Below are positions 17,814-26,529 of a stretch of 64,000 nt of DNA, in pieces (the first letter of the stretch is position 1; the number at the start of each line of letters is the position of its first letter). The stretch lies in the NCBI RefSeq assembly GCF_003614945.1, contig NZ_QYCZ01000001.1, positions 824,001-888,000 of the forward strand, written 5' to 3'. The notes beneath the pieces are model-generated. The model was not told where the DNA came from and made no database searches. It was given only the letters and a program-made list of their open reading frames with translations. This stretch comes from Bergeyella cardium. GTDB taxonomy: Bacteria > Bacteroidota > Bacteroidia > Flavobacteriales > Weeksellaceae. The translations under genes and the position numbers were made by a program.

Positions 17814-18290
17814 ATCAATTAAGTTTTTGTTGTGACAAATATGTTAATAAATATTAAACCTTGCAAGTTTTTATTAAAATATTGTTTATTTAATTAAATA
17901 AATAAGGTAAAAATGTGTATATTTTAATATTTGTGAAAATTTAAAAATATAATGATATTTTTGAGAATAAAGTAAGAGCTCATATAAAAAGGACTTAAGG
18001 TATTCGTAATTTTAATCTATGTATTTTTTGTTTTATTCAAAGGAGAAAAATCTTGTTATAACTAAGATTTTTAACATTTTACTATACTGAAATTTTATTC
18101 TGTTTGAGATGTTTTATGATTTATTCAAGAGATTTTTTTCCAAAAAAAGAGAGATGGATAAAGCAAAATGGAAAATTTTAATTCGGATAGAGGGAAAATA
18201 TAACTTTATATTGATTAGTGAAAAGCTCTGAATGGGAGAAAAATTTAATCCAAATTTCCTTACATTTGCTCGCATTATATATCAAATAGA
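17814..18290. other. AT-rich divergent regulatory gap without a gene
   Basis: A 477-bp very AT-rich gap between divergent susC and the M1 peptidase. Apart from a TACATTTG box at 18261-18268 for the peptidase I see no gene, repeat array or hairpin. A near-match CATATTTG on the minus strand about 40 bp before susC could be its -7 box. Confidence 0.5.
18261..18268 (+). promoter_or_regulatory. -7 box for the M1 peptidase gene
   Basis: TACATTTG, 22 bp before ATG 18291. Confidence 0.6.
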
Positions 18291-20798
18291 ATGAAAAAGA
18301 TTTTTATCACCGTACTGGCACTCGGTGTTTTTTTTAGTGCCAATCATCTGAATGCGCAGACCGAGACTTCAGGGAGAGAGAGCCTATACCGAGCTACACA
18401 CACAAAGACCACAGAGCTGAAACACACAAAGCTGAAAGTAAGTTTTGATTACGAAAAAGAACAGATGAAGGGAGAGGAATGGCTCACCGCATCGCCGTAT
18501 TTCTATCCTGCGGATTCGTTGGTGCTCAATGCAAAAGCAATGCTCATACACGAAGTAGCCCTTGATAAAAAGGGGAAGAAGTCTCCATTGAAATACGATT
18601 ATAAGGATGATATTCTCAAAATCAATCTCGATAAAACCTACAACAGAAATGAGGATTATACTCTATATATAAGATATACCGCCCGCCCGAATGAGGTAAA
18701 AGGTGAGGGAGATGCTGCTATTAAAGATAATAAGGGCTTGTATTTCATCAATGCACAGGGGAAAGATTCTCAGAAGCCCATCCAAATTTGGACGCAGGGA
18801 GAGACCGAAGCCAATTCGGTATGGTTTCCTACTATTGATAAACCCAACCAAAAGACTACACAGGAGCTCTTCATCACTGTGCCAGAGCAGTATGTTACCC
18901 TCTCTAATGGTATCCTGAAATCATCTACCAAAGAAAGTGGTGGGCTTAGGACAGACCATTGGGTAATGGATAAAAAACACGCACCCTACCTCTTCTTTAT
19001 GGGAGTGGGGGACTATGCCGTAGTGAAGGATAAATGGCGAAATATTGATGTGGATTATTATGTGGAGAAAGAGTATGAGCCTTATGCAAAGGATATTTTT
19101 GGGCTTACCCCAGAGATGATTGAGTTTTTCTCTAAGAGGGTGAATTATGACTTCCCTTGGGCGAAGTACTCCCAGATTGTAGGACGAGACTTTGTAAGTG
19201 GTGCAATGGAAAATACCACAGCGGTAATCCACAGTGAGATGGCAAATCAGAAAGAAGGAGACCTGATAGATGAAAACCGTTGGGAAGCAGTGATTGCCCA
19301 CGAGCTCTTCCACCACTGGTTCGGTGACTTGGTAACTACCGAGAGTTGGAGCAACCTTACCGTAAATGAATCCTTTGCCAATTACTCAGAATATCTGTGG
19401 TACGAGTATAAGTATGGGAAAGACAGGGCAGATTACCATTTGATGGATTCCGTAGGAGGCTACATTCACAATCCGACGAATTTTAATAAACATTTGGTTC
19501 GTTTTGATTATAAATCTCGAGGTGATATGTTTGATGCCGTGAGCTACAATAAGGGAGGAGCCATCCTCCATATGCTGAGAGATTACCTTGGCGATGAAGC
19601 TTTCTTTGCCGGCATTACCGATTATCTTAAAACCAATGAATACAGTACTGGGGAGGCACATCAGCTTCGTTTATCTATGGAGAAAATCAGTGGTAAAGAC
19701 CTCAACTGGTTCTTCAATCAGTGGTATTTCGGCAGTGGAAACCCCAAGCTCAGCTACTCCTATTCTTATGAGCCTGTGAAGAAAGAAATCATCGTTAGTA
19801 TTCATCAAAATGAGGAATTGCCTTTTCAGTTCCCTCTCAGCATAGATATCTTTGAAGCTGGGAAGCCTAAGAGGGTTAAAGTCTGGGTAGAAGCAAAGCA
19901 AAAGAACAATTTCTCGTTCTCGGTAACTAAAAAACCAGACTTCCTCAACCTAAACCCTGATGGAATTCTCCTTGCACAGATTACTGAAGATAAAACCCCA
20001 GAACAGTACCTCGCACAATATACCCAAACTAAGGATTTTCATAGTAGATATAATGCAGTGAAGGCAGTGGGTGAGCTATCTACCAAGAATGATGCAGCTT
20101 TAAAGACATTGGCCTCTGCACTCAAAGACCCGTTTTTCAGAATAAGGATGAAGGCGTTATCAAGTCTGGACTTATCCGATGCTAAACAGGCAAAAATCCT
20201 CCTCTCGGAAGTGGAGAAGCTCGCTTCCAAAGACCCTAAAACGCTGGTTCAGGCAGCGGCTATTTCAGCATTGGCTAAAACTAAAAATACTAAATACCTT
20301 CCTCTATTTGAGAAAGGGATAAATGCGGTTTCTAATGCGGTAAAAAGCTCATCACTGGCAGCTATTGCCTCTTTGGAACCCCAAAAAGTAGTAGGTATAT
20401 TAGACAGGGTAGAGCTGACCAATGCCTCTGAGGATACCATTATAAAGCTTCTCCCTATTATCGTGGAGCACAAGGTAGCAAAGCACAGGGAGGCTATCGG
20501 AAGTATGGTTGCTTTTTATCCGTTTATTAAGTTTCAAAATCCAGAGCTTGGGGCCACTGCTGAAGCAGGATTTAACTGGATTATGGAGTCCGATGACTTG
20601 CCTGCTACCCAGTCCATCACCAAAGTCCTCTCCCAGATAAAAGGAGAGATAGATAATCCACAGGTAAAAATGATGATTATCGATATGCTGAAAGAGGGTT
20701 TGCAAAGAAAGATGCAGGTTCTTAGAGCTCATCCGAACAGCCCAACGCTCAATACTCAGATCGATAGCTTAAAGGAGATGATAGAAGCTTATAAATAG
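18291..20798 (+). CDS. Exported M1-family metallo-aminopeptidase with HEAT-like C-terminus
   Basis: An 835-residue protein with a signal peptide (cleavage near LNAQT). The M1 signature is complete: GAMEN at 304-308, zinc site HELFH at 337-341 and the third ligand Glu360 (NESFANYSEYLW), with the standard 18-residue spacing. Residues from about 590 on are helical repeats (AALKTLASALKDPFFRIRMKAL; AAAISALAKTKNTKYLPLF) resembling HEAT repeats. It is predicted to trim N-terminal residues from peptides in the periplasm or at the surface. A terminator follows. Confidence 0.94.
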   Translation: MKKIFITVLALGVFFSANHLNAQTETSGRESLYRATHTKTTELKHTKLKVSFDYEKEQMKGEEWLTASPYFYPADSLVLNAKAMLIHEVALDKKGKKSPLKYDYKDDILKINLDKTYNRNEDYTLYIRYTARPNEVKGEGDAAIKDNKGLYFINAQGKDSQKPIQIWTQGETEANSVWFPTIDKPNQKTTQELFITVPEQYVTLSNGILKSSTKESGGLRTDHWVMDKKHAPYLFFMGVGDYAVVKDKWRNIDVDYYVEKEYEPYAKDIFGLTPEMIEFFSKRVNYDFPWAKYSQIVGRDFVSGAMENTTAVIHSEMANQKEGDLIDENRWEAVIAHELFHHWFGDLVTTESWSNLTVNESFANYSEYLWYEYKYGKDRADYHLMDSVGGYIHNPTNFNKHLVRFDYKSRGDMFDAVSYNKGGAILHMLRDYLGDEAFFAGITDYLKTNEYSTGEAHQLRLSMEKISGKDLNWFFNQWYFGSGNPKLSYSYSYEPVKKEIIVSIHQNEELPFQFPLSIDIFEAGKPKRVKVWVEAKQKNNFSFSVTKKPDFLNLNPDGILLAQITEDKTPEQYLAQYTQTKDFHSRYNAVKAVGELSTKNDAALKTLASALKDPFFRIRMKALSSLDLSDAKQAKILLSEVEKLASKDPKTLVQAAAISALAKTKNTKYLPLFEKGINAVSNAVKSSSLAAIASLEPQKVVGILDRVELTNASEDTIIKLLPIIVEHKVAKHREAIGSMVAFYPFIKFQNPELGATAEAGFNWIMESDDLPATQSITKVLSQIKGEIDNPQVKMMIIDMLKEGLQRKMQVLRAHPNSPTLNTQIDSLKEMIEAYK

Positions 20799-20826
20799 AA
20801 AATCAAGCATCGTAAAAACAATGAAC

Positions 20827-20852
20827 AAACGCCCTGTTAATGGGCGTTTTTT
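20827..20852 (+). terminator. Intrinsic terminator after the M1 peptidase gene
   Basis: AACGCCC and GGGCGTT flank a 7-base loop and run into T6. Confidence 0.88.
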
Positions 20853-20912
20853 AGAATGAAAAAACATTTATCCTTTTTTGTGGTAAAAATTTTTTCGATT
20901 TATCAATTGTTT

Positions 20913-20920
20913 TATATTTG
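20913..20920 (+). promoter_or_regulatory. -7 box for the pRiA4b ORF-3-like gene
   Basis: TATATTTG, 39 bp before ATG 20960. The TTG inside the box opens a longer frame but cannot be the start if this is the promoter. Confidence 0.6.
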
Positions 20921-20959
20921 CACCCAAATCAACCAGAAGAAAAGCAATTAAAGAAGAAG

Positions 20960-21517
20960 ATGGTATATAAGATTCGAGTTATTTTAGATACTAAAGAAGA
21001 CATTTTTAGAGACATTGAGATTAAAGGTAAGCAGACGCTCTGGAATCTGCATTTGGGAATTAAAAGTGCATTCAGTCTGCAAGGTGAGGAGCTCTCTGCT
21101 TTTAATCTTTTGGAGGAAGACGGTACTGTCGTAAAATCTGTTCCGCTTGAAGATATGAGCGATGATGGTGAGGGTGAGATAATGTCTGATATCTATATAG
21201 ATGAGGCATTCGAGCAGGTGGGCGACAAGGCGCAGTTCCAGTACGGTTTCCTCGATCTATGGGAGTTTTTCTGCGAACTTATTGCGATTGAAGACGAAAA
21301 GCCGTCCGTAAATTACCCTATCACCGTGTATAGATTTGGTAATGCACCGCTGAAAGCACCTGCTAAAACAAACTCGGCTAAGAAACCAAAATCCGCAGTC
21401 TTGGAAGATGAGTTCAGTTTTGAGGAGCATTTTACTGCTGATTTTTCAGATGAAGATGATTCTTTTGATGATGATGAAGATACAGGCTACGGAGACGACC
21501 TCTTTGATGACGAATAA
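20960..21517 (+). CDS. Plasmid pRiA4b ORF-3-like protein with acidic tail
   Basis: A 185-residue protein starting MVYKIRVIL behind an aagaagaag purine run. The first about 110 residues fit the pRiA4b ORF-3-like (IS1096 TnpR-like passenger) fold: YKIRVILDTKEDIFRDIEIKG, TLWNLHLGIKSAF and a FQYGFLDLWEFFCEL stretch. A proline/lysine linker (APAKTNSAKKPKS) leads to a 35-residue tail of mostly Asp and Glu. Function is unknown, and no transposase is nearby, so there is no sign of recent mobility. A strong terminator follows. Confidence 0.75.
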   Translation: MVYKIRVILDTKEDIFRDIEIKGKQTLWNLHLGIKSAFSLQGEELSAFNLLEEDGTVVKSVPLEDMSDDGEGEIMSDIYIDEAFEQVGDKAQFQYGFLDLWEFFCELIAIEDEKPSVNYPITVYRFGNAPLKAPAKTNSAKKPKSAVLEDEFSFEEHFTADFSDEDDSFDDDEDTGYGDDLFDDE

Positions 21518-21543
21518 ATTTTAAAAAGATATCTCATAATATG

Positions 21544-21583
21544 GCTTCCGAACCCCAAGATTGGGGTTCGGAAGCTTTTTTTT
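21544..21583 (+). terminator. Strong intrinsic terminator
   Basis: GCTTCCGAACCCC and GGGGTTCGGAAGC (13-bp perfect stem, 6-base loop) followed by T8. Confidence 0.93.
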
Positions 21584-21603
21584 CTGCCTAATTTATCTAT
21601 CAT

Positions 21604-21751
21604 TTGGGTCAGAGACCCCATCGTTTAGGTTAAAAACGCGAACGATTAGGTTAAAAAGCCCGTTGTTTAGGTTGGTTACCGTATTCAATTAGGTTCTTAA
21701 CCTAAAATTTTAGGTTAGGAACCAGGAAATTTAGGTCAATAACCTAAAATA
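21604..21751. repeat. Degenerate 21-bp tandem array of ttaggt units with small palindromes
   Basis: Seven units begin with ttaggt (the first ttgggt) at 21604, 21625, 21646, 21667, 21689, 21710 and 21731, so spacings are 21, 21, 21, 22, 21 and 21. Several units hold an inverted repeat centred in the unit: GGGTC-aga-GACCC, TTAGGTT-ctt-AACCTAA, GGTT-agg-AACC and TTAGGT-caata-ACCTAA. It lies in the 460-bp gap between two plus-strand genes. Confidence 0.8.
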
Positions 21752-21798
21752 TGACAAAAAACAGCTGTTTTTTTTATTAAATTAATAATTTGAGGTGC

Positions 21799-21806
21799 TA
21801 CATTTG
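21799..21806 (+). promoter_or_regulatory. Possible -7 box upstream of the BspA-like gene
   Basis: TACATTTG about 175 bp before ATG 21981; if used, the leader is long. Confidence 0.4.
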
Positions 21807-21980
21807 CCGAGTTTGTGGGCAGAGTTGCTCCTTTTCATTTTTACGAAAAATTCACTTGCTGATTTAAATGAGGAGAGGAGGCTTAGAAAGAGATAGGCTG
21901 TTCTGCTAAAAATAAATTTAACAGGGAGAAAACCGAAAAATCCCAATAAAAACCGAGTAATATTTCTTAAATGATAAATT

Positions 21981-24065
21981 ATGAAAAGAATTTCAATTGT
22001 ATTTGCATTACTAATCTCTCTAATAGTATATGCACAGAGGCCTTTTATAGGCAAGTGGGAAACTACAGATGGTAAAATTATTCTGCCCACAAGAGGAGAT
22101 TTTGATTATACCTATCAGAAAGAGAATGACCCGAGCATTACGGGCTCTGGAAAAGGTACTTATGCTAAAAATGTAATTGATGTAAGCGAAGCCGGGGCGT
22201 ATATTATCTCCATCACACCTAAAATTAGCCTCGCTTTTGATTATGGCAAAAGTAATGTGCTCCCCTCAGAAAGAGCCCAGTTTAAAGAACTAAAACAGTG
22301 GGGAGATGTAGTCTGGATGATGGTTATATTGGGTAGCTTTAGCGGTTGCTCTGAGCTTAAAGTAACTGCTACAGATGTCCCTAACCTCTCTGAGGTAAAC
22401 TTTATGCTTGAAATGTTTAAAAACTGTACCTCCATTACCGAAATCCCGAATCTAAACCAATGGAATCTCAGTACAGTTAGGAATATGAACTTTATGTTTG
22501 AAGGAGCTTCTTCTTTCAACCAAGATATTTCTTAGCTGAATGTGAGCAATGCGAAAGAAATGAATGGACTGCTCAAAGGAGCAACTGCCTTTAATCAAAA
22601 CTTAGGGAGCTGGATAATAAAGGGAGGAGCGCTTCTTAATGATATTTTTAGCGACTCGGGGATGGACTGTGTAAATTATAGTAATACCCTGAAAGGCTGG
22701 GCAGGAAACCCTAAGATGGGGAAAAATGTAAGGCTCTCCTCTAATATTAAGTATGATAAAAGTGCAGCGACTTCTAGAAAAAACCTTATAGATACAAAAG
22801 GTTGGTATATTTCTGATGATATAGAGGTGTCTGACTGCGCACCCATTGCCCTACCTTTCTCAGGTGTATGGCAGGCAACAGCCGATGGGAAGATTACTCT
22901 ACCAACAGATGGTGCAGACTTTACCTATGAGTATAAAAAGATAGGAGACGATACTAAAACAGGCTCTGGAAGTGGGAGCAAAGGCAAAACAATTATAGAT
23001 ACAGGAGATTCGGGCGAATATCTCATCACCATAACTCCTTCCGATGGCTTTGCCTTTTTCTATGGAGATAAGGACATTACCCAAGAGATAAGGGCTCAGT
23101 TTAAGGAATTACGACAATGGGGAGGAGGGAAATGGCTTAGCAATTTGGCAAGTAGCTTTTCTGGGTGTTCTAACCTTAAAATAACAGCTACCGATATCCC
23201 CAACTTCTCTGCTGTAACCAATATGAACCATATGTTCAAAGACTGCTCCTCAATAGAAACTATACCGAATATATACCTATGGGATGTAGGAAGTGTTACT
23301 TCCTTAGCAGGTATGTTTAAAGGAGCTGAGAAATTTAATACCGCACTTTCTAACTGGAATGTGGGTGAAGTCAGCAGTATGAATTCTATGTTTGAAGGAG
23401 CTACTAAATTCAACCAAGATATCTCCAGCTGGGTCGTAAGTGAGGTTACCGATATGGAGTCTATGTTTTCAGGGGCAGCAGCATTTAACCAAGATATTTC
23501 TGGCTGGAATGTGAGCAAGGTTAGCGATATGCAGTATATGTTCTCCAATGCTACTGCCTTTAATCAAAACTTAGGCGCTTGGCTTATAAAAGAAGATGAT
23601 GCCTCCCTTACGGATATTTTTACAAACTCAGGAATGGACTGTAAGAATTACAGCAATACCCTAAAAGGCTGGGCAGAGAATCCTAACATAGGTCAATATG
23701 TTAGCCTCTCGTCTAATCGTAAATACGGTGTAGGAGCAGAGGTGTATAGAGATAAACTTATGAATGATAAGAAATGGAGCATCTCTGGCGATACCTTTGA
23801 CCCATCTTGCAATCCAGGTCTCTCCACAGAGGATATCACTCGGGCTAAAACAAAAATCTTTGTCCTCAATCCTGTAAAAGACCATCTGCATATCCAAGGT
23901 CTTTCAGGTATTACCAGCATAGAGGTGTATAACCTCAGCGGTCAGCTTGTGAAAATCCTCTTCCATACGGATAGAGACCTCACCGACCTCACCAAAGGAA
24001 CCTATATCCTTAAAATCAATACTCCCAATGTGAGCATTACAGAGAAGATAATTGTAGGCTTCTAG
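21981..24065 (+). pseudogene. BspA-like (DUF285) surface protein with T9SS sorting domain, interrupted by an in-frame TAG
   Basis: One ancestral frame of 695 codons is cut by TAG at 22533-22535. The 5' part has a signal peptide (cleavage near VYAQR), a beta-domain (PFIGKWETTDGKIILPT) and BspA-type 25-residue repeats with MFEGASSFNQDIS. After the stop the same frame continues with the rest of the repeats, then a second copy of the whole module (beta-domain GVWQATADGKITLPTDG plus repeats of the FNQDISGWNVSKV type). It closes with a roughly 75-residue type IX sorting domain (VLNPVKDHLHIQGL ... LTKGTYILKI). At the lesion tcttagctgaat replaces the expected tctagctggaat, i.e. one T gained and one G lost within 8 bases. 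The 5' fragment alone would be exported but not anchored. Confidence 0.85.
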
Positions 24066-24106
24066 CTTATGGCTATTAGCTATTAGCCAGAAGCTAAAAG
24101 CTAGAA
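24064..24106. repeat. Heptamer minisatellite
   Basis: GC recurs every 7 bp through ggctatt, agctatt, agccaga, agctaaa and agctaga; directly follows the BspA-like stop codon. Confidence 0.7.
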
Positions 24107-24139
24107 AGGCTGTCTTTACAACAAAGACAGCCTTTTTTA
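24106..24139 (+). terminator. Intrinsic terminator after the BspA-like gene
   Basis: AAGGCTGTCTTT (24106-24117) pairs with AAAGACAGCCTT (24123-24134) and continues into a T run. Confidence 0.88.
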
Positions 24140-24480
24140 TTGGTAAAAGCCACTAGCATGGCAGCCACAGCTACCAGCTGACGGACTTAGCCATAGGATT
24201 ATAAGTACACTGTAGTCAATAAGGCAATTATCCTATTGGGACGCCCCGACAGGGCAATTCACTACCTAACTGAGGTGTCGACATATGACGACGGGGCAGT
24301 TTGGCACTAAATGTTAAAATTCCGATATCGGAATAGGATAAAAAACCACTTTTCGGAGGGAGATAAGTCCGTCAGCTGGAAGCTGGCTAATAGCCAGAAG
24401 CCAAAAGCTAGAAGCCAGCTACGGTGCCCACTAGCGTGGGGAGCAATTATTTCCTAAGAGCCTCACCGGCTACGGTGCTA
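24140..24480. repeat. Repeat island with dispersed GC-rich units and an inverted 16-mer
   Basis: TAAGTCCGTCAGCTGG occurs at 24364-24379 and as its exact reverse complement at 24174-24189; the same 16-mer is at 38461-38476. Unit gcctcaccggctacggtg is at 24460-24477 and a cccactagcgtggg unit at about 24427-24440. A second heptamer stretch (agctgg, agccaga, agccaaa, agctaga) fills 24374-24420. A palindrome attccgatatcggaat lies at 24319-24334. No gene is seen in this 400-bp gap. Confidence 0.75.
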
Positions 24481-25405
24481 CGGTGTATTGGGTGAGGAGG
24501 TTTTGGAAGACTTGTTTTACGGGGAGGATTTCATTGATAAGAGCGGAGGATTGCCCGATTTCGAGCTCGCCATTGTCTAAATCTCCTTCAAACATTCCTT
24601 TTTTTGCTCTTGCTCTGCCGAGGAGCTGGTCTAGGGCTTCGGCATCTCGCCCTTTGTTGTAGAGTTCTTCGAGTTCGTAGAAGAATTTATTTTTTACGAG
24701 GCGTGCAGGTGCGAGCTCTTTTAGGGTGAGGAAGGTATCTCCTTCTTGTAGGGTGGTGATTTTTTGTTTCCAGTTTTCATCAGCGCTAGCTTCTGTGGTG
24801 GCAGCGAAGAGGGAACCGATTTGTACTCCTTCGGCGCCGAGAACCATTACGGCCTTCATTTGTGAGCCAAGGGCTATTCCTCCTGCGGCTATCAGGGGTT
24901 TAGAGGTATGTTTTCTCACATTGGGGATCAGGCAGAGGGTGGTAGTTTCGTCTCTACCGTTGTGCCCACCGGCTTCAAAGCCTTCGGCAACTATGGCATC
25001 TACGCCTGCTTCTTCGCATTTTATAGCAAATTTGGTTGAAGAGACCACATGAGCTACGGTTATCCCTTCCTTTTGGAGCATCTCGGTGTAGAGTTTTGGG
25101 CTTCCTGCGGAGGTGAAGACGATTTTTACCTTTTCTTCTAATATAATGTTGATGAGCTCCTGTATATCGGGGTAGAACATTGGGATATTCACTCCGAAAG
25201 GTTTTTGTGTAGCGGCTTTGCACTTCTGTACTTGTTCTCGGAATACATCGGGGTACATACTGCCGGCACCCAAGAGCCCGAGCCCACCGTTATTAGACAC
25301 TGCGGATGCCAGTTGCCACCCCGAATGCCAGACCATTCCGCCTTGTATGATGGGGTATTTTATCCCGAAGAGTTGGGAAACTCTGCTTTGTTCTAATGCT
25401 TGCAT
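24470..25405 (-). CDS. Nitronate monooxygenase-like flavoenzyme
   Basis: A 311-residue TIM-barrel FMN enzyme of the 2-nitropropane dioxygenase/FabK superfamily. Diagnostic parts are PIIQGGMVWHSGWQLASAVSNNGGLGLLG, FGVNIPMFYP, a VAEGFEAGGHNG segment with the conserved His, AAGGIALGSQMKAVMVLGAEGVQIGSLF for the phosphate grip, and a C-terminal helical part. It could oxidise nitronates; FabK-type enoyl-ACP reductases share the fold and cannot be fully excluded. The last residues (TVAP) and the stop at 24470-24472 lie in the dispersed repeat unit. Confidence 0.85.
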   Translation of the reverse strand: MQALEQSRVSQLFGIKYPIIQGGMVWHSGWQLASAVSNNGGLGLLGAGSMYPDVFREQVQKCKAATQKPFGVNIPMFYPDIQELINIILEEKVKIVFTSAGSPKLYTEMLQKEGITVAHVVSSTKFAIKCEEAGVDAIVAEGFEAGGHNGRDETTTLCLIPNVRKHTSKPLIAAGGIALGSQMKAVMVLGAEGVQIGSLFAATTEASADENWKQKITTLQEGDTFLTLKELAPARLVKNKFFYELEELYNKGRDAEALDQLLGRARAKKGMFEGDLDNGELEIGQSSALINEILPVKQVFQNLLTQYTVAP

Positions 25406-25463
25406 ATTCTTAATTTTAGGGGTAAAGATAGGTATTTATTTCTATTGGTAGTCGTCTTTTCAT

Positions 25464-25471
25464 TACCTTTG
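25464..25471 (+). promoter_or_regulatory. -7 box for the nucleoid-associated protein gene
   Basis: TACCTTTG, 20 bp before ATG 25492. Confidence 0.6.
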
Positions 25472-25491
25472 TCTGCCTTAATAAATAGATT

Positions 25492-26505
25492 ATGTTTTCA
25501 AAGATTATTGCACATAAAGTGGGGAATAAAGTCAATCAAGATTCCCTGATTCTCTCTCAAGATGAAATCAAGCTCTCGGAAGATATGAATGAGCTGCTGA
25601 CGGATTATCTGCTCAAGTCTTTTAAGTCTCCCGAGCAGTTTCAGTTTTACAGCGAGTCTTACCTTGCGAATAATCCAGTCTATGCTTCGGTTGCAGAGAT
25701 TTTTGAGGATAATTCTAAGTTCGTACAAGAGTCTGAGAATATTGCTAAGCACCTCTATGAGATTACCGAGAACCCAAGAATACCCAATGGAGAGCTCTTT
25801 ATCGTCTATATAGAAGGGGAGGAGACCGAGTTTGGGAAGATTGACCAAATTGGGATTTTCAAGACCGAGAGAAAGGAGCCTTTCCTTAAAATATATCCAG
25901 AGGGCACGAGTATGGAGCTGGAAAAGGACTATGGCATCGGGCTTTCAAAGATTGATAAAGCAGCACTCATCTACAATAATAATAAGGAGGAAGGCTATGT
26001 GGTATCCGTAGTAGATAATAATAAAAACGGTGATTTGTACTATTGGTTTGAGGACTTCCTAAAAGTGAAACAAAGGGAAGATGATTACTTCCAGACTCAG
26101 GAAACGCTCTCTCTGTATAAGGATTTCATCACCAATGAGCTTCCGAAGGAGTTTCAGGTTTCAAAAGCTGACCAAGCGGATTTCCTCAACCGCTCGATTA
26201 ATTTCTTTAAGGAGAAAGACCAGTTTAACCTCGATCAGTTTACGAATGAAGTGCTGGAAGATGCTAATGTGATAGAGAATTTCATCAATTATAAAACCGA
26301 TTGGGAGCAGGATATGCAGGTGTCCATAGCAGAGGAATTTCCCATTAGTGAGCCTGCCGTAAAAAAGCAGAGCCGAGGTTTTAAGAGCATCATCAAGCTC
26401 GATAAAAACTTCCATATCTACATCCACGGAGACCGGCAGAAAATAGAGCAGGGCGAAGATGATAAAGGGAAATTCTACCGTCTCTATTATGATGATGAGA
26501 GGTAA
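25492..26505 (+). CDS. NdpA/YejK-type 37-kDa nucleoid-associated protein
   Basis: A 337-residue protein matching the nucleoid-associated protein family. It has an N-terminal KIIAHKVGNKVNQD, a long acidic-helical middle, the segment LSKIDKAALIYNNN, YYWFEDFLKVK and a C-terminal FKSIIKLDKNFHIYIHGDRQKIEQG. Homologues bind DNA and RNA; the cellular role is unclear. It is followed after 24 bp by trpB and both are likely transcribed from the TACCTTTG box upstream. Confidence 0.88.
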   Translation: MFSKIIAHKVGNKVNQDSLILSQDEIKLSEDMNELLTDYLLKSFKSPEQFQFYSESYLANNPVYASVAEIFEDNSKFVQESENIAKHLYEITENPRIPNGELFIVYIEGEETEFGKIDQIGIFKTERKEPFLKIYPEGTSMELEKDYGIGLSKIDKAALIYNNNKEEGYVVSVVDNNKNGDLYYWFEDFLKVKQREDDYFQTQETLSLYKDFITNELPKEFQVSKADQADFLNRSINFFKEKDQFNLDQFTNEVLEDANVIENFINYKTDWEQDMQVSIAEEFPISEPAVKKQSRGFKSIIKLDKNFHIYIHGDRQKIEQGEDDKGKFYRLYYDDER

Positions 26506-26529
26506 ATCCGATAATAAAAAAATAATGAT

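Noticed and set aside
20918-20959. TTG start for the pRiA4b ORF-3-like gene
   Set aside because: The TTG is inside the TATATTTG promoter box; the ATG at 20960 follows a purine-rich stretch and begins the conserved domain.
20960-21517. Insertion sequence because of the IS1096-passenger family name
   Set aside because: No transposase, terminal inverted repeats or target duplication are seen; the family is common in chromosomes.
24470-25405. FabK enoyl-ACP reductase
   Set aside because: Shares the fold, but there is no fatty-acid gene context and the GGHNG-type His region fits nitronate monooxygenases at least as well; kept as an alternative only.
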